Below, piece by piece: positions 59,191-64,000 of a stretch of DNA of 64,000 nucleotides. A program made the position numbers and the translations under genes. Positions within the stretch are counted from its first letter, which is position 1, and the number at the start of each line of letters is the position of its first letter. Origin of the DNA: Typha latifolia. Its lineage: Eukaryota > Streptophyta > Magnoliopsida > Poales > Typhaceae. A model generated the notes under the pieces. The model was not told the origin of the DNA and made no database searches. It saw only the letters and a list, made by a program, of their open reading frames with translations. The DNA is taken from positions 5,580,001 through 5,644,000 of the forward strand of contig CM034105.1 in NCBI GenBank assembly GCA_019914945.1, given 5' to 3'.

Positions 59191-60960
59191 CTTTGGCTAA
59201 GAAGTATATACCAACACACAGTTAGATAGAATGTATCAAACCATACAGGAAGAGAGAGAGAAAGAGAGAGAGAGATTATTTAGTTGGAAGACAAGTGGAT
59301 TCATACAATATAGAACTTTTCTTTTTTTGAGTCAATATTTTATCAATTTTGTTATTTGTTTTTATGAATATAAGAGAATATCTGTGTATTTCTGACTAAT
59401 TTTAGTGGCAAAACACTCGCCCTCAATATATATATCTCTTCTAATTAAGAACTAAACATATGTGCTCAGACTAAGATGCATATATAGAATGATAACTGAT
59501 GCTAATTATAACCTCGTCCCAAAAGACTAATAAAATTATCTTCAGAACTTAATTAGAAATGAAACATCGATTTCGCTTAGACGAATGCTTTATCTTTTAT
59601 AATTTTATTTTTAATTTATTACTAGTAGTAGTATTTTAATCTCTGTTATGATCTACTGACTCATTCTTCAACCTTATAGAGTAATTTATTACTAGTAGTA
59701 GTAATTTATAACTTATTCATGACAAAAAAATATTAGCACCAATAAAGCTCCCGTTACTTTTGGATAAAAAAAATCTATCACAATTGAACGCAAAATAAGA
59801 TTAAATATTTAAATTTAAATTACAAAGATATAAATTAGAATCGAGTTAGACCATTGAGTTAAACTGTTTTATTTACCTTTATTTTTTTCTTAACAAGACG
59901 CGTCTGTGACGAACTTGATGGACTTTTGCCTCGATCCGTACTCTCAAGTTGACGAGTGGGAAAAGGTAACCATAATTTGAGTATTTGACCAAACTAGTGC
60001 TCCCTCAAATTTTATTTACTAAAATGGGTTGCAGTCTAAATTTAATATTTTAGCATTTTATATTTAAATAAAAATATTGAAAAGTTTTTTTTAAGAAAAT
60101 GCCGAATAATTCACATTTCTAGGCGCAATTTGTTGTGAGGAATTGTTATGCATTCTAACCTAATAGATAATCAAACACAAAGTTACGATATTCTAAATTT
60201 TTTTAATACTTATATATATATTTTTTGTGTTTAATGTTTGATTAAGTTTCAATTAAAATTCATTTATCTTTCATCTTCACAACGACGTATTATATATCCA
60301 AAATAAACTAAACTAAATTGTTCAACGTTTTAATAAGACGCCAAATAGCGTAGCATTTTCAATAATAAAATATTTAACTATTTAACCATTTATAAGGGAA
60401 AGATAAAATCATCTTCTTCTAGTAAATCACATATTTTTTTCAGTTTTTTTCTTATAATAAAAGCACTATAAGATTAGCGCTTTACTTATAAGGTGAGATG
60501 ATGGACTCATCTAAAATTAAAATGTTAAACGTATCAGCGTCTTACCAACAACTACAGGTAAAATATACCACTTTCAGTATTAAGTTTAAGAATACAGTCT
60601 ATTTTGGTAAATAAAATTTAGAAGAGGGCTGGTTTAGTAAAAATGAGGTACTTTAATCAAACCACTTATGAAGTGTTCTTTGATGACGATTGAAAACATT
60701 AACTAGTCTACCCAACTAGCAACGACACAGTCAACACATCAATTTAATTGAATATATCATGTTTTACCAAGGAATCGATGGATTTGATTAGATTTTGTCT
60801 AACAATTGTGTTTGATTGTAGATTTTGTCTTTGTATATTTTATTCCCACTGTACCTATTAGATGTCAGTTTATCTGAAGTAAATAAGAGCATTAATTGCC
60901 CTTCTACCAAAGAGTTTTTGAGATGGCTACTACCATGTTAATAAAAGACCAAGCCCTTAA
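59191..60960. other. Spacer between PIP-B and PIP-C
   Basis: The first 210 nt are the 3' flank shared with PIP-A. A short repeat TTACTAGTAGTAGTA occurs near 59619 and 59688. The rest is AT-rich and featureless. Confidence 0.5.
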
Positions 60961-60977
60961 CCTTAATTTCTTTATCT

Positions 60978-61106
60978 TTGACATTTCTATAGTATCTTGG
61001 TCAAGACGACAGCACTAAATTCCTAGTACTAACCTTGACCTTGGATTCACATTGGACTAATCTTTCATTGCAACAAACACTGCCAGTCCCCCACCACTTA
61101 TAAATA
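60978..61106 (+). promoter_or_regulatory. PIP-C promoter: clustered W-box cores and TATA box
   Basis: TTGAC at 60978-60982, GGTCAA (reverse TTGACC) at 60999-61004 and TTGACC at 61035-61040 lie in 63 nt. TATAAATA follows at 61099-61106, about 135 nt before the ATG. Confidence 0.6.
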
Positions 61107-61241
61107 CCCTTTCATTGCAACAAACTAGGAGCATACACACACAAGTATCTGAATCTCATTGCAAACAACCTCCTCTCTCTTCTCTCAGACTCTCTTTGAC
61201 CCTTAGCCTTCAAACTCAGAATCAAAGCATCACATAAGCCG

Positions 61242-61457
61242 ATGAATTGCCGTAGGGCTTGCACATTCCTGCTCGTCGTCGCCATCTTAGTTGTCAGTAT
61301 AACGAGCATGCATCGAGTTGAGGCAGCGAGGCCGATGACTGACTGTTCCGGTGAAGATGGTGCTTACATGAGCATAAGGAAGATGGTGAGAGCAACTATG
61401 GCTACATGGATGGCAAGGTTGCCGTCGGGCCCGAGCCCGAGTGGCCCGGGCCATTAG
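61242..61457 (+). CDS. PIP/PIPL signal peptide precursor C, 71 aa
   Basis: Single exon. Signal core TFLLVVAILVVSITS, then HRVEAARP, a diverged middle (DCSGEDGAYMSIRKM), and the conserved end MATWMARLPSGPSPSGPGH. The GPGH ending is the form closest to Arabidopsis PIP1. It shares only the last 20 residues and the signal layout with A and B, so it is an older duplicate. It is convergent with the minus-strand trigger-factor-like gene, 0.66 kb between stops. Confidence 0.9.
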   Translation: MNCRRACTFLLVVAILVVSITSMHRVEAARPMTDCSGEDGAYMSIRKMVRATMATWMARLPSGPSPSGPGH

Positions 61458-62119
61458 ACTAGGCCCAAAATAATACTTGTATATGGAAACATATAAAACT
61501 AACTGTATGGGCAAACAGACAGATACACTTGTAATGTATTAGAAAAAAGATATGGCTCTTTATAACCACAAGGTTTTTCTTTCATATATGTGTGCAATTT
61601 AATTGGAAAAAGCTACTGGTGCCTTCATAATTTGATAACACAACTCTGTACTTGCAACTCATGCATGCTCAAGTCAGGAGGATTTTTTCTCCCTTGGATA
61701 GGGAGATCCCTTGGGAAATATATGATGAGCAGAAAGAATTTCAAAACAAATGCAACACGATTAGCAATCTGCTCTAGTGATTTCTGTGATCCCCTTGCTC
61801 GTTTCAAGATATTAGATATCCACTTTAACCAACGATATCAATCTTCCAGACTACATTGTGCAATTGTAATGAAAAAAAAGAAAGAATAGGTTTTACTCAT
61901 AACTGCAACATATTGGTCAAAAGCAGTGGGCATTTCTCAGAAATGATGTCAATTCACCTAATACACATTGCAAATCAATTCAGTTCTGCAATCCTGTCTC
62001 TCTATTGGTTGCCCACCAATAAGTTAAGCAAGTGTTGTAATTTTATGAAAGATACTAACTGATTAAAAAAAAACTGTGGAGCTGCTATGGATGAAAGAGA
62101 ACTGAGTAAGCAAGATAAC
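61458..62119. other. Convergent intergenic region
   Basis: 3' ends of PIP-C (plus) and the trigger-factor-like gene (minus). ORFs of 60-99 codons here lack any recognisable domain. Confidence 0.5.
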
Positions 62120-64000
62120 TCAATGTATGGTCATATCATTTCCTTGTAGCTGAAGAATTGCATCAAAGCTGAAATCTTTTCCAGGTTGGAATGCCGCTTC
62201 AAGCTCCTCATAGTTCTGTTCAACTTTTAGATTTTTGCCAACTTTCACACTTTGCTGTGGTATAAATGAGATGAAAGTAGAAAGCTTAGTAGAGAAGTTG
62301 AAGATTGAAATAATGAGAGGTTAAGAGAACATCAAAGAACAATGGACATTTCTTGGTAAAATTGAATTGGTTTGTAAGAAAAGGTCTGATATAGCTACTA
62401 TTTGTTCAGTACGAAAAGCTAGCAGGTCAGAAGTTCTAACATCTAAATACAACAGAAAGGTAATTTACATATAATCTGGAATTTGAGCTAAATACATTTC
62501 CTCGATATTTTTCTACATTATACTGATTTCCAATTTCAATTGGAAATCATCTTATGATGATACTCCATATAAACTGTTTCAAGTGTCAATAATAATTAAG
62601 AAATCAGGCACCTAAAGGATATCTTCAATATAAAGGCTATTAGTACCTTCTCGACATATTCCGCCACCGTATAGTTGATGATCCTCTTGATGGATTGCTT
62701 ATAAACTTTGGAAGGTCCAATGATGTGCAGGAGAACATCTTTTGGAATCTGACACAGATAAAGAGTAAAACGAAATTTAAAAATTCATCCCGGTAAAAGA
62801 AATGCAGTATTCTTACATACCTGTAAGATGGTCCGTCCAAGTATTTACTTTAACTTACCTTTTCTTTGAGAGAAACTTTCTCAGTCTCAATATAGGATTA
62901 ATGGGGTACTATTAGCTTAATAAAATCTAAAGATGCACATGCTTTCAGAGAGAGGTTAGTTTGTAAGTCCTAGTGGGAGTAAGACGAAGACGATTAAAAG
63001 AAAACTTACATCTGGTGTTTTCCCTGAATTGTCCAAGTTGCCCCAGTCCAAAAAGTGTAAACAGATAGAAATTTAGAAACAGATATCAGTTATTTATTCA
63101 TAACAAATGACATACTAATCAACACATGTGAATAAAGAAGCAGATGCGGAAAATATGTCAAATAATAAGAACATGCCAAATACTATCTAGAGTAATGGGG
63201 GTTCAAGAGAGAAGCAAAGGAAAAGCCTCTCTAGTTAAAGTGGAAGGAACATAAATATCCTAATGCTCATCTTGAACTTTTCCAAGGCCATAAGTAGCTT
63301 TTACTTCTGAGAACAGGCCATAAGTAGTTGACAAATGCAAAAATATGACAGATTATGCTGTTTGGTTTCCAAACGGGAAATCTAGAAGGTTTTAGTGTTA
63401 GCATCATGGAAAGAATATGAACTTTGCTAGGAGGCTGGCAGTGCATTTTCATGACAAAGTTGCAAGAACCATGTTATTTCATAATAAATGTGCAGTGTGG
63501 ATCCATGATGAAGTTCCGTTCTTGGTTAGTGAAAGCTGGGGTATCTTTGAGTAACAGGATCCATGATGAAGTCCCGTTCTTTCAGGTACCTTCAAACGGT
63601 TACTCATGCCATATGTTAAACAAAAGTTTAGAATATCAGCATATAAAATATCCATAGGTAAGTAACTCATATATATGCTAAGGAGATGGAGAAAGCAAAA
63701 TAAACTGTAAACTAAAAATTATAGATTGTACCTCCTTTCACTCTTCGAAAACCAGGAATTGGTTGTGCAGCAGCAACTAGCTTGGAGAATGCATCGTCAA
63801 AGATTGCCTGGGTCTTTGCACCAGATACATCAACTCTAATCTATATCTCGTAGTAAATGAAGTAAAATAGTTAAAATTACATGCAAAAATACCACAATTA
63901 TATAAAGAAGATTTAACATGGGAAGGCCACAACCAGCATACTACCTTTATCTCCTTATCCTCAACTACATTAGCAGCAACAGTAAAATCATTAAAGCAAG
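62120..64000 (-). CDS. Trigger-factor N-domain-like protein (partial, 5' end outside window)
   Basis: Minus-strand exons are 63945-64000 (partial), 63732-63840, 63010-63023 (14 nt), 62647-62748 and 62120-62254; all borders are GT/AG and phases agree. The visible 137 or so residues read VVEDKEIK-IRVDVSGAKTQAIFDDAF, then PIPGFRRVKGGKTPD, IPKDVLLHIIG, VAEYVEK, and end FSFDAILQLQ...TIH. PGFRRVKGGKTP corresponds to the GFRKGKxP ribosome-binding loop of bacterial trigger factor. Only the N-terminal ribosome-binding domain is present; the PPIase and C-terminal chaperone domains are absent, as in small plant trigger-factor-like proteins. A plastid target peptide would lie beyond the window edge, so location is inferred. 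Intron 2 holds a 25-nt-scale direct repeat (GGATCCATGATGAAGT at 63498 and 63558). Confidence 0.92.

Noticed and set aside
1..64000. CRISPR array, bacterial operon, rRNA or tRNA genes
   Set aside because: The repeats are gene-sized duplications or microsatellites; no cloverleaf with A/B boxes and no rRNA core sequence was seen by eye. A tRNAscan run could overturn this.

Overview
This window is nuclear DNA of a flowering plant. The evidence is spliced genes with GT/AG introns, Ty1/copia, Ty3/gypsy-chromovirus and LINE remnants, a plant DOMON-cytochrome b561 gene, and PIP-type signal peptide precursors found only in plants. GC-rich coding exons in an AT-rich background hint at a monocot, but I cannot prove the species. 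No rRNA, tRNA, CRISPR or bacterial-type operon was seen.

1-43 kb is a head-to-tail tandem array of group-I (VIP1/RF2-like) bZIP transcription factor genes, all on the + strand. Five copies look intact (starts 1091, 9071, 19797, 26334, 40045; 260, 324, 339, 357 and 348 aa). They share one four-exon plan with identical intron phases and constant exon 2 and 3 lengths (133 and 85 nt). At least four more copies are broken (3287-4654, 12686-13845, 15694-15825, 22817-23420). I name the copies bZIP-a to bZIP-i in order, counting the broken ones. Flanks travel with the genes: an upstream module (U1-U4) with a TATA box and a 36-codon orphan ORF, and two kinds of downstream module. Retroelement fragments, a solo-LTR-like insertion and hAT-like elements with GAGCTCGGCTC-rich ends interrupt the array. 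Gene a has an inverted copy of its own promoter, and pseudogene d has an inverted 5' half of exon 1 upstream.

29.3-33.4 kb is a decayed Ty3/gypsy chromovirus on the minus strand (protease, RT, RNase H, integrase, chromodomain). 43.7-44.8 kb is a copia remnant on the plus strand. 45.4-48.0 kb (minus) is a complete four-exon CYBDOM gene (DOMON plus cytochrome b561, 401 aa), a predicted membrane electron carrier. 49.5-50.4 kb is a LINE ORF1 (DUF4283 / zinc knuckle) remnant. 50.4-55.7 kb is AT-rich, with a degenerate tandem repeat and microsatellites.

56.0-61.5 kb holds three tandem single-exon genes for secreted PIP/PIPL peptide precursors (C-terminal SGPSPxGxGH). Each has a TATA box and nearby W-box cores, which fits WRKY-driven, defence-type induction. 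62.1-64.0 kb (minus, 5' end outside the window) is a trigger-factor N-domain-like gene with a 14-nt micro-exon.

No shared pathway links the four gene families. The window shows three local birth-and-death processes (bZIP array, PIP array, repeat modules). The most unusual observations are the zipper-only derivative lacking the basic region at 3.87-4.65 kb, the inverted promoter and exon copies that could seed small RNAs against the array, and the repeated orphan promoter/mini-ORF module.
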